Assembly (NCBI GenBank): GCA_003342815.1
Contig: PTEX01000020.1
Location: 6,119,088 to 6,183,087, forward strand
Reading direction: 5' to 3'
Length of the DNA stretch: 64,000 nucleotides
Source of the DNA: Eudromia elegans
Lineage: Eukaryota; Chordata; Aves; Tinamiformes; Tinamidae
Shown: positions 50,181 through 61,459 of the stretch, piece by piece
Numbering within the stretch: position 1 is the stretch's first letter
Layout of the letters: the number at the start of each line of letters is the position of its first letter
Notes under the pieces: model-generated
What the model saw: only the letters and a program-made list of their open reading frames with translations
The model's database searches: none
What the model was told of the DNA's origin: nothing
Position numbers and translations under genes: made by a program

Positions 50181-50404
50181 AGGAGAAGAAAACGTTTCTT
50201 ATATTTATCCACTAGCACTGAGCAGGTAAGCTATGAATCTGGGGTTTGGGAGTTGCCATCCAAATGTGCCATGAATCACTATCACAGCATTGTCCAGTTT
50301 GCCAGGTGGTTTGCAATCACACACCCTGATGTGCTTTGCTTGGACTTCCTGCCCACAACCTGATTATTACACAGGCAGGGCCTGGGCTCATTAAACATCT
50401 AGGA

Positions 50405-53400
50405 ATCAGCATAAAAGCAAAAAGGACAAACAGCAATTAAAGTTATTTGTGGCAATACCTATTGCTTCAGGTCACAGCCTCCACGCTGTCTGCACAGTCC
50501 CCTCCAAAGGGATAGTCATAAGCAGTTTGCACTGCAGGTTAGAAGTGAAAGCTCTAGGTGTTTTGTTAACAGGCCCTTGACATGAGTCCTTTTTGGTTTC
50601 TGTAAATGCTCCCAAATCCCAGGTCAGCAACAATATTCCACGACTGCAATGAGGCCAGGAAAAAAAAAAAAAAAAAAAAAAAAGGACTTTTGTACATGAA
50701 AGCTTGTCTTATTCAAACATCTGGTAGAGCTGATAATATTAGGGACATTATCTCTACCTACAACCCTGGGCCTTCGAACTGTTGCAGATTTCGACCCATA
50801 CTTATTAGCTTTGTGCTTAGAGCAACCCCATATGTCCTAAGTACATTTCAGTGCCATTACTCCCTGTCCTATACTTCATAGCCTTCCCTCCAGCATGGTA
50901 TTGTATCTCCTCCTCACAGGCTGGCACCTGATATCCTCTTTCTGTTACTACTGGGAGACCTCACTCTCAACATGCTGCTTTTCTAACTGCCTTTTACCTT
51001 ACAGTTTTCATAGCACACGTCCCCTTTCTCTCTCTCTGTGGACAATGTGAGGCTATTGCTGTTTCTTACATGCAGTTTGTTGATCCCCTTTATCTCCTGC
51101 TGAGTACAGGCCTTTCCCAGGGAATTCATTAACTGAGACGCTATGTCCTGCTGTGTACAGCCCTTTCCCAGGGAACTTAACGTTAGTTGGAGTCTTTAAA
51201 AGTTCTGATAAATCAGCTCTAAGAAGATAAATCTGCAGGAGGTTCCCTCTGACAGTTACACACCATGCAACCTGAACTGAGAATGAATGGAGTAATAGAG
51301 ATACATGGTAATGTTGTGTATATAAAGTATCTTCATGAGTCACACATATAAATCTTCACTAGAGGTGTGAATTTTCAAGTGCAAACTAGAAGTTATTTCA
51401 TTTTTTTCTCGTGCAAAGAGACACTCCAGCAGATGCTGTGTAATTATAATTTCTTGTTTCTTTCCACTGGAGTTAAGTCACTGTAGGATCTTTTAAACTT
51501 TCTCTGATTTTAAAACCTGATTAACCCCACTCTTTCTTCACCAAGCTGTAGGTCAAACACAGCACCTTTTCTTTTTTTTTTTTTTTTTAATCTCATGTTT
51601 AATAAAATGTTCAATCTAGTTATGCTGCCACCCTTAACCAAGTAAAATGATTCCGTGTGCCGATTAAGAGGAGCTAGTCATTCTTGCAGTGTAAATGCAT
51701 GCACTGGGATGATGTTCCTTGCTTTGGCTGGTCTCGTTGTAAAAGTCTAGTGCAGTTATAAAAAAAAAAAAAAAATAAAATACATTCTTCAATGATTAAC
51801 TAATGTTTTTAGGAGCATAACATGACCTAGATTTTTCTAGTTAGTTCAGACAGATGTCAGCAAAAACTTTTAACATACTTCCTCCCTTCTTCAATTCCCC
51901 TGCTACAAATGTTGTAACATAGCACATGGTATTAAAAACAGAAAACAAACTAAACAGCAAAACAATTTCCTCCCAGTCCTGTCTCTTTATACTAAGTGTG
52001 CTCTTTTCACAGGAAAATGTGATACACAGAGAGATTGCCTGCACCAAGAATTGGTCTCTCAAGCAAGTCTCCTAACAGTGGCCTTTCTGAAGGAAGCCAG
52101 TGTCTTCCCATTCACAAATCCTTGAGCAGAAGCCTCTGAAAGACAGAGTGGTTTAATCTGCTTCTGTTCATGTTACAGTGGGACAAAAATTCCTTTCTCC
52201 CATCTCATGCAGAATAGTGGCATGATATTTCAAATTCACGTAAAAAACTAGGTTATCAACAACTCTACTACCACTGTGTTGCTTGCTCTTCTCCCTTATG
52301 AGACATTTGTCTGAGTAGTAAGTTAATAAAAATCTACTTCTATTTAAGTAAAAGCCCTGTTTTTTAATAATAAAATTTTACATTTTAAAATACAATGAGC
52401 TGTATATTTGTATTTTCAAGCTTTAATAAAGGCAATATGCTGTTTCAATAAGTTTTTATTAAATTGTAATGATTGAAGAATGTTGTTTTGAAATCAGGCA
52501 TAAAAAGGGGTAAAGCATCTTTTACTTCTGAGGTTATCACAAACTTAAGTAAAATGCCAAGATTTATAGCATAACATTCCTTAAGATAGATTGAATGCCT
52601 GTTATAAAACACTCACTAAAAATTGCACAGATCCAGATTTTCAGAAGTGTATAAAAGTAGTTCACTGAAAGAAGTGTTAAAGATGTTGAGCAGATTAGGA
52701 ACACAGTGATGTTTAGATATTTTTATTTCTCCTTAAGTAGAAATAGCACTGTATCTGGTATGGGTGAGAAAAACTAAAAATTATGGGAATACAGTATTTT
52801 GAAAGTTACTTATTATTTGAATTCCAGTTGTAACTCATGTGTAAATAAATCCATAGTAGCAATTACAATCAAGTTAATGGAAAGAACATTGTGTTTAGGA
52901 AACTTACTCTATTTGCAGTTTAATCAGCACTTTGTGATTGTGAAAACTGCAAATGAAATTTCATTCGAACTTTTCTGCAGTTGGGTCATATGAAATCTTT
53001 TTAATATACTAGCTACTCAGGCTTGTACGCCATCTAAGAAGTCAGCTGGATTGCGATCTCTTTTGACTTGTCTTTCAAAATTTTATGAACCTTGAATTTT
53101 GTCATGACTTTATAACACTTTATGTCTTGCCTTTAAAAGAATATTCTATATTAGTAGTTCACAATGTCAGAGGTTTAGATACTTTGTCTCCCTCTTGACA
53201 AACCACACATGCCATATTTGCAGGCCACATGGCTGATCTGGCATTTTCACTGCTGTGGTTCTTCCTTCCCAGTTTCAAGATTCATATCATGACATAAGAC
53301 CTTCTAAAAATAAAGCCAAAGAGTAAAACAATTGTGCACGTTTAGGTAGAGCAGTTTGTGAACCTCCGATACTGAAGACACAGTATGACAGTATCTATGC

Positions 53401-55150
53401 TCTTCTTCTACCTACAGTGGTGAAACAGTACAGAAATAGGCAAGAATACTCATGGCAGCTCTAGTTTGGATTGCTTCTCTGTCTTTTCCTTCACTACATT
53501 CATTTATTTTTCCCATTGCTGGGAAACATCTCAATACAACCCTTTACCTGCTTCCTCTAAGTCATGTCACCAAGGTGAGGACTCTCTTCTCTCATTCAAC
53601 AAGTTCTGTCCCTCAAGAGAAAGAGTGCCAGACACAGCAGAAAAGAAATGATCTTCACAATAGTCTATCACTATGGTAGAGTCTTCTCTTACCTTTAATG
53701 AGTGCTGATGATGTTGGGAAGGCAGATGTCTGGATTTGCTAGTGGCTGTTCACTGAATTCTAGTTCTTCAGTGATATATATCTGGGTCAGGGAGGGTACA
53801 TCTCTCATTTGAATTTTAGTTTGCTGAGTCACTTTAATGTGATTCTATAAGATTTTAAATAACAGAAGATTACAAGGAGATTAAATCAGCCTTTTGGCTG
53901 TTTGTCAAGGATAAAACTTTCTTTAGAAGCTCTGTATACCTCTATTCATATTTATTCACATGAGGAATAAAAAGATCTTACTCATGATGAGCAAGCATAA
54001 ACACCATTCTCTAGGTACAATTCAATGGCACTTTTGTTATCCCCTTAACAATTTCAATAATATCCCAAGGTAATTTAGTAATTGCAATGTTCTGTTAATA
54101 AATTAATCTTTCAGGCAAAATAAAATAAAGGGAGTGGTATTGCTGTGTCACAGTGACGACCTAGATTTTACATCTTATCATAATCTAGCAATTTACAGTG
54201 ACCTAGTGCACATTTCCTCAGTGCACCCAGATAAGACGCAGAAGTTTTGGCTGCTACAGCTTCCCACTTACTAGTAAACCATGTTTCTTCTGGCAATGCT
54301 GTGTCATTACTGCAATATATAATAATTACCATTCAAAATACTGATTTCTACGAGTAGAGCTGAACCACCCAGAGAAGTCGTCTTGGCAACAATTCAGGAG
54401 AGTGGCCCCACCTCGTGGACATTTATGGCTGTGGCAGCTGTTTACCACAGCACTTTAAAACACAGTGCTGAAGCAGCTAGCTAAGGTAACGGTCAGCAGC
54501 AGATTTTTGCCCAAACCAGAGATGCTTTGCCTAGGCCAAACAGCTAGGAGTTACATGTAGATGATGCCTCCTCCTTTCTGAAAATGTGAGGAATTCTGCC
54601 TGAACAAGGCTTGGTAGAGATCTGGAGAAATATTTACACATTTCTTGCTAGTTCCTGGCTTGTACACTAGCAGGGATGAAGATATGTGGGGAGGAATGGG
54701 GATGAAACCAGGGTTTGCATCCTCACCAAAGTCAACAAACCAAGCCAGGGAGCAATTCATCTGAGGCCCCAGAAACTGGGACACACATGGCTCCATGCTG
54801 TGAATGGCAGGAGTGTTTGTTTCCCACGGCTTGGAGATGCCCTGTGCCAGCCCTGACCACTCTAACTCCATACATCTAGGGAAGAAGACAGGCAAGTTTT
54901 CACATCTCTTCCATACAAGCTGCTTACACCAGCTGTGGATCTGTCCCACATGTGGTATCCCATAGTTACAAAACCTGGCTCATTAGTTTGGAGAAAACAA
55001 GCAGAAATGCTGTGCATGCAATGCATGCTTGCCATCCATTTCAAACAGGTTTTTAACTCAATAACACAGTTGACATTTCTCTTTGGGACAGGCAACAGCA
55101 GAGATGCTGCTTTCTCAACACCCCTTAACATTATGTTTTCTTAATAATGA
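50405..55150. other. Intergenic, no gene recognised
   Basis: AT-rich sequence. An A24 run lies at 50660-50683 and a T-rich run near 51570. An imperfect 30-bp direct repeat (51095-51124 and 51146-51175, core GTACAG..CCTTTCCCAGGGAA) occurs. Minus-strand open frames at 54949-54551 (132 codons) and 55131-54862 (89 codons) have protein-like composition, but I recognise no family. Confidence 0.45.
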
Positions 55151-55159
55151 AACATTTCA

Positions 55160-55450
55160 TCATATTATCCCCTTCATTTCCTGCGAAACCCATGTTATTA
55201 CACTGTCCTCATAAACTTGCCCTTGGGGAGTTGCTCTGAGGCTATCAAGGAACCCACAGACAACAGTGTCAAAAGTCTGGTGCCTGGAAATCTCTGAGGA
55301 CAGAGATCTCATCACTTCTCTAGGCAATTTGCCCTGGTGTTTAATCACTCTCATGGTTAATCATTTCTTTCCTCGCATGCAGCCAGATTTTCTGCTGTTA
55401 CAAGCAATGCGAGCTGCCCCTGGCCCTCCTGCTGGGTCCCGTGGGGAGGG
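55160..55450 (-). mobile_element. Diverged CR1 LINE 3' fragment
   Basis: The stretch 'ctctaggcaatttgccctggtgtttaatcactctcatggtta' aligns by eye with the CR1 segment 'ctctgggcaacctgttccag...' and the following 'ttcttcctcacatg' block. The terminal octamers are not clear, so the edges are approximate. Confidence 0.55.
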
Positions 55451-55639
55451 CAGCAGCCAGGCCCCAGCTTGGCCTCATCTTACTCAGGTGAGCTCTGCCA
55501 CAGCTGCTTTCAGCTCCCATGGTCTCTCTCGTGGAAACACAGGCCTCCAAAAGCCAACCAGAGCTGTCCCAAACCCAAGAAAGGGCCATTTCCCCAGCCT
55601 GTCCTTTCGAGAGAGCAGCAGGAGGGGAGCTGCTGCCAC

Positions 55640-55990
55640 GCTGGTCACGGAGGCTCCGAACGTGTGAGGTGCCGTGCGTTGATCAGCAGCGGGTGCTCCC
55701 CTGCCGCGTGCGAGTCGTCTCCCACAGGTAACTGTAATTTCATGGCCTGGAGACACAGCAAAACACGTTCGACAGACGCTCCCAGGCCGGGGAGATAGCG
55801 GAGAGCTCCGCGAAGCCTCCGCTCCCCTGCCAAGAGGCGTCGCTCCTGGCAGGCGCCCAGCCCGGCGTGCCTGGCGCCCGCTCCGCTGCCCTGGCAGAGC
55901 CGTGCCAGAGGGCGAGCGCCCACGGGGAGGCGGCCACGCGCCCACGTGAGGCCCTGAAATGTCATCCCCTCAGCTAGAGGGGCACGGCGT
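55640..55990. promoter_or_regulatory. CpG-rich block, candidate promoter island
   Basis: Very GC-rich, CpG-dense sequence (CGGCGTGCCTGGCGCCCGC, GAGGCGGCCACGCGCCCACG) in an AT-rich setting. It lies about 5.3 kb upstream of exon 1 of the dead CMBL copy B on the same strand, where copy A has its own island, so it may be the surviving promoter of copy B. It could instead serve a non-coding transcript; plus-strand donor-like sites TCAG|GTGAGC (about 55489) and ACAG|GTAACT (about 55727) are nearby. Confidence 0.5.
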
Positions 55991-55994
55991 GCTC

Positions 55995-57315
55995 AGAGAT
56001 ACAGCTAAAACAAAACAAACAAAAAGCTTCCTAATGTTTTTCTTCTCCCTCTGCAACCTTGCTCTCCCGCCTCCCCTGTGATGTTTCATTCCCTCCTCCA
56101 ACTCCAGCCCATCTCCTCCATCAGGCAAGCACCATCTCTGTGTCAAGACCTCCCTCCCTCAGCACGGCAGCAAAGGCAGACGTGCTCCCTGGCCACATGT
56201 CCCATGGGGTGATCTAAGGTGACCCCCCCATGAGCACCATCCTTCATACAGTGTCTCCAAGCGTCAGGACTTTTCTAGTGCTGTTTAACCTGTTCAGCCT
56301 GCTGAGATACAGTCACCTTAATAAGACAGTGCTGTGAAAACTGCCAGGCATTTCTGAAAACAAAGGGAAAGTGAAGTCTATGCAAATAGTCAAACTTGAT
56401 TTAGGTCTGCTTTAGCATGGTAACAGCCTGAGGAAGTGCCAGTGATTAGGTCAGCATAACTGGAGCCAGTGTGGTGCAAGAAGGGAGGAATGGCTTGTTC
56501 ATTTGAGAGGAAATGGGGCTGATAAAGGGGAAGAACCTGAGAGGGGGAAAGGTGATAAAACATATGGCAAGTGCTGAATTTGGGGCTAGTTAGGGATAGC
56601 TGTTAGCCAGCCTCACGCCTGATCCCCAGAGTTTAGGTCAGGACCATAAAATCACTGTTTCCACCATACTCATGCCTGGGTGACTTCTGCTGTCTTCCTT
56701 TGTTTTCCCTTGGTGTTGATGAAGGAATACTGGAAATGCTCTTAACAAGGGACACGGAGGATTTCTCCTAACAGTACCACCCCTTACTACGTAACACAGC
56801 CAGCTGATTGTTCCATGCATGGGAAATCTGGCTCAGTGCCTCTGTCTTTCTGAAGCAAATTCTCCATACTAAAAAAATAAAATTACATTGAATTGAAAAA
56901 TAGGGTTTTCATACAAAACCAGGCTATTCCTATGTTATCATCTGGGACTATCCATTATCATTCTAAAATAAAACCTGAAATTATTCATGTAAAATCAGGA
57001 TGAAAAGTTGTACTTACCAGGATAGACAAACGGATAAACAATGTCACCACTGTTAATGTCATAGAGCAGAATAATGAGGCAAATACAAGGCAAGGTGAAA
57101 TTGAATAATTTTAATACCTAATGATCCTTCAGTCCAATTTTGCTTTCATAATCTTATTAAAATATTGCAATATTAATTAAAAGTAATAAATTAAAATATT
57201 GTTTTACTTTGTGAAAACTTTCAAAACAGGATAGTTTCCCCATAGCTGTTTTCTTCTCAAAAGTTTAATTAAATTTTAATTAAATACTGATCTTGAAACC
57301 TAGTGTTACTTTATA
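55995..57315. other. 3' flank of CMBL copy C, no other gene recognised
   Basis: Mixed then AT-rich sequence. ATTAAA-type poly(A) signal variants on the minus strand occur about 45-60 bases past the copy C stop (57264-57279 region). No other feature is supported. Confidence 0.45.
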
Positions 57316-57321
57316 CTTCTG

Positions 57322-60300
57322 TCAAATATACATTTTGATCCAGTCGAACATATCTTGTCTAGCTTCTTCAATATACGGTTTATCTTGAGGTTTCATATCT
57401 TCTGGCTTCAGCTGTGCAAACCCATGAACTTGCCCAGGATAAACTTTAATTTTATATGCAACTTCACAGTACTGTTTCAACTTCTCCTCCAGTAAGGTGA
57501 TCTGTAAAAGAAAGCATTTTCCATTATGTTGTGTTTTTTTTTAAAGTTTGCCCAGCTTGCCATTTGCCACATTGCTACTTCTAATCTACGACAGGGGCAA
57601 CATGTATTCAATGTACCTGATCTCTCATCCACAGCAGTAGTACCCAAGTACCTCATCTATTTGACTAACACCATTTGTATGTGGCTGCTCAATTTAAAAC
57701 TTCACTCGCCCATTCACACAGAGGCTATTACTGGTCTTTACTGCCTTTCTCATCGCAAAAAAAAAGAAGCCTTTGAATAACCTCAGCAAAATACAAGGAA
57801 GTGGAAATATAAGAAAAACAATCCAGACTTCTGATATTTCACTTCAAAAAAATGTTTTTTAGAAAGCTAGGATTTCTGCTACATAGGATATAAGAACTAT
57901 GTGAAAAGAAAAAACATCTCCAGTACAACTTACCTGATCATAAGAAATAGTATGATCCTTCTCACCAAAAATGAAAAACGTGGGATTTAGTAAATTGTAT
58001 CTTTCTTCAGAGTCTCTAACTATTCCTACAATATATTTGAGAAAGAGTCTGTTAGGGAGACAACATTCTTGTAAGATAAATACCAAAAATAAAACACAAA
58101 ATTTCTACATAGGTTTATTTATTAAGTTCATTTTTTAAAATATCAGAATAGTTTCTATTCTGATGGAGAAGAAAAAAAAAAAGCATTTGAAAAATATTTT
58201 TCCAACTCTCCAATCACTGAGAAAATGATTAGAAAATTTCAGTGAAAGAGCAAAGCATTTTTTTTCTGATTTACATCAGTCTTAATTTTTGGCATCAATA
58301 AAATGCAATATGGATATAAATTATACTAGTTTATTATTTAAAAATCTCCAACTCATCTTTAAGTTGAACATTTACAGAAATTGTTTCAAAGCAAAAACCA
58401 GACTAGAAGCTACATATAGTCATGTAAGTCCATGCAAGTTTTCACGTGTTCTATACTACCGTAGAGGGACACCGCCGCGTCTAATTGAGGATTTTTCAGC
58501 ATCAAGTGATGTACTGCCATTCCACCCCAGGAAAACCCAACGATACCAATCTTCTTTGCACCGCATTGTTCCTTTAGATACTTCAAGACAACATCAGCTT
58601 CCCTAAGACATATAAACAAAAATGAACTAAGGAATTTATAGCAGAAGCAACATTTGACAATCTAAAAAGTAAATTAAAAAAAAATATGACATTTTCTGCA
58701 TCTGCACTCCACATGATTTAAAAAAAAAAAAAATCAAATTTCAACACCAGATCAGTGGGCTTCTATTTTTAAATGAGAGTTAACACAACTAGTCCTAGTT
58801 TAGGGATATAACTACACACATGTGCAGGTACTTAATATTTACCTGAATTATCACCTGCTCCTCTGTTTTCAAAAGAAGCAAATTTTTAATTGAATCACTT
58901 TGTCTAGGACAGGGCAATAAAGACAAGACATATCTGCAAGTAGAACAACACCTTGTATTACAGATTGTAGGAATAGATGAGCTTTACTGTGCTATCTCCA
59001 CTGGGTCTAGGTCTTTAGATATGGAATCACCTGATTATGTCGTTCCTGTTGTATGAGTTAATACTAAATATATTCTACCAAGCCCATACACAACAACAGC
59101 ATATTAAATTAATAAGTACTCCAAATTAAATTGTCATTAACTATAATGCCAAAAAAACCCAAGTATTGCAGAAAATATGAAAAGTGTTTTTAATGTGCAC
59201 TAGAGGTGATGAAACTTTTAATTATTTTTTGTTGCTAATTTCATAAGTGCAATAGCTTTATCTAACTAATTAACTTTAGAGTTGTCTGTCACTGAAATTT
59301 AAATTTTTCAAAACACAGGTATACTAGTATGGTTATCACAAGTTTGTTTAGATTGAGAAAAACAGCAGTTTGATAATGACATCCCCCATGATCTACCTGC
59401 CTTCTAGGCTTGTGGCTGTGGACTACACTGTGAACCAATGGACAAACTTTTTTTTTTTTTTTTTAAGGGTACTAAGTGGGCATTAATAGGACTCTTTGTG
59501 CTCTGAAAGGGCAGCAGACCTGATCTTGAGAACAGCTACATGTTAGCCCTCAGAAGACAGCACAAGCATGTCCTTGATGTCTCAACTGGTGAATACGGTG
59601 CCTATATATCTACATATATTGGATAGGATTCTTTACATCCAAGTGTTAGCCACTTGTCTTTTCAAAAAAATTTAGTCACACGAGTACAAGAGCTATGTAG
59701 TCAAAAGCTGTGCTGAGAGGTATCCAAGTTAGGCTTTAGGCACTGGGAGCTCCCAAAAGGTTCATGAGAATATTTTGTGGCTTGTGACATGAAAACTGAG
59801 TAAGGGGTATTAATCCAGCTACTATCATTTTTTTTAAGTTCTAGGTTGTGATGATAGATGTCACAATAATTTGCCAGAAACAATAATACCTCTGATAATT
59901 CAGGTAAGGTTTGTTACTGACACTGCTAGGATCTACAGAAAGTGGTCCCTCTATTACACACATTGATAAAATCAGTATCATTTATCAGATGTATGTCAGT
60001 TTGGGGGCAATCTTGCAAATTTTGATCTGGTGCTGCTCAGGAGAATATTATCTACAAAGGAAAAAACAGGATGGGCAAGTGACTATTGGCAAATTTCACA
60101 ACTGCCTATGGAAGAGTTTTCCTCCTTATCCTGAAGAACTGGATGCAATATCAGCACCTCTGAATGAGGGTGCTAGGTAGTTCATAGCTTGTGAAATACT
60201 GCTATGGGCTTGTGCATGCAGTTCAACATAGTTAGAAATGGGTCCAGAAAAACGAGACTGACACATGAACAAGAAGCAGATGGTAGCTGGAAAAAAAGGA

Positions 60301-61451
60301 TCCTTTCCAAATCCCAAGAGAGTGCCTAGGGCCATGGAAGAACCAACCAGCAGAAGCAATTGTGAGTACGCAGCCAGCTTGTCCTGCTGTGAGGTGCTGC
60401 TGTTAACATTTCAGAGGCACACAAATTCATCTTGTTTACTGCATGCTCTTTAAAATTGAAGCACAAATATATCTCTTACCTGTCTACTTTCATAGGATCA
60501 TGATCTTTCATCCAGTCAGCAAAGTCAGCCCAATGATCAGTAGTTTTCCAAGGCTCTTTCCCCTTGAAGAAATCTGGGCAGACGGCTCTTTAAAAGACAT
60601 AGAACCAAGTCAATCTTCAGATCAAGATGGAGAGAAACTGCATGTCTAAATGGCTTTAATCTCTTTTCTATTCCAGAGTACTCATCTACATGATTGCTAT
60701 CTGAATCATATTCTAATAATTGTATTCTGGTAAAGAGGAGACCTAAAAAATGTATGTCTTTCTATTGAAAAGGAAAAGCACAAATGAATTCTCATTATTT
60801 CTATGGGCATTCTTAATTCAAAAGCAATGGGGTAAAAACATACACACACAAAAAAACCTCTCTTGATTCTGTATAAACACATACTTATCTCTTGAATAGT
60901 AAAAGCTAAAACAAGTATTAGCAAACTGGTTGTACTCCAAAAGGTTTGGTTTTGAAAAGCTTAGAGATACATGCAGACATCTTTATTGTCTATCTTTTAA
61001 TCACTCAGAATGCCAGATAAGCACAAACACTGGCACTTCATGACTGTCCTTACAGCTTTTTTGCTTAGGTAGTCATTTGTGACTAGTCAATTTTGGTAGT
61101 TTTGGTGCAGTTGCCCCATGGGCACACCTCATCTCTTTGTGTTTTTGTTGGTCGCCCTAGTTGAGGGGAAATACCGTGTGCTATGCTTAACTTTGGGCCT
61201 GGTGACCTATTAATTCAGAGGAAAATAGTAAAGACAATTGCTCACATGTATCCATGAAGTGCGACTAAGTCAGTTATGTATCTAATGTCTGGGAAGAGCC
61301 ATCCAAATATATCATGAACCACAATCACAGCTTTGTCTGTGAAGAAAGATGGTTTACAAATATATGCCTTGATGTGCTCAATTTGTACTTCTTGCCCACG
61401 GCACCTGTATCGAGACCTTTCTCCACTGTCATATAGGAAAGGATCTGCCAT
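57322..61451 (-). CDS. CMBL-like hydrolase, copy C (Ser in place of nucleophilic Cys), 5 coding exons
   Basis: Coding exons are 61451-61246, 60587-60480, 58602-58460, 58025-57934 and 57501-57322 (206, 108, 143, 92 and 180 bases), giving 242 residues. The four downstream exon lengths and all phases equal those of copy A. All four donors are GT (GTGAGC, GTAAGA, GTAGTA, GTAAGT). An upstream TTTTCTTAG acceptor eight bases before the ATG implies a 5' non-coding exon. The fold signature is intact: HDIFGW near residue 46, [12 protein letters not shown] near 19, Asp176 in FGEKDH and His209 in GQVHGF. The nucleophile elbow, however, reads GFSWGG, with Ser129 (TCC) at the position of Cys132 in copy A (TGC). 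The first 18 residues differ strongly from copy A, losing the CPCD motif. The gene has no stops or frameshifts, so it is probably functional as a serine variant of this cysteine hydrolase family. Confidence 0.93.
59449..59464. repeat. T16 homopolymer run in CMBL copy C intron 2
   Basis: An uninterrupted thymine run inside the 1.9-kb second intron. A similar A-run (about 58720-58732) occurs near the start of the same intron. No retroposon body was recognised beside them. Confidence 0.8.
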
Positions 61452-61459
61452 TTTGAAAC

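Larger units (their letters stand above)
44698..50398 (-). pseudogene. CMBL copy B, decayed duplicate lacking exons 3 and 4
   Basis: Three CMBL exon relics lie in order on the minus strand. Exon 1 (50398-50203) keeps the ATG and a CCTAG acceptor but has a deletion of about 19 bases after the tenth codon, and its donor GT has become AT. Exon 2 (about 48312-48201) has a net two-base insertion near its start, a damaged acceptor and no proper donor. Exon 5 (44870-44698) keeps a TTACAG acceptor but meets a stop at codon 10 and has a further internal deletion. I searched 45-48 kb for exons 3 and 4, including the nucleophile motif, and found neither. The order and strand match copies A and C, so it arose by DNA duplication, not retroposition. 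A CR1 fragment and a TTTA microsatellite lie within or beside it. Confidence 0.92.

Noticed and set aside
55484..55965. Minus-strand 153-codon frame in the 55.7-kb CpG block
   Set aside because: Composition-driven open frame in a CpG island; several overlapping frames are equally open.
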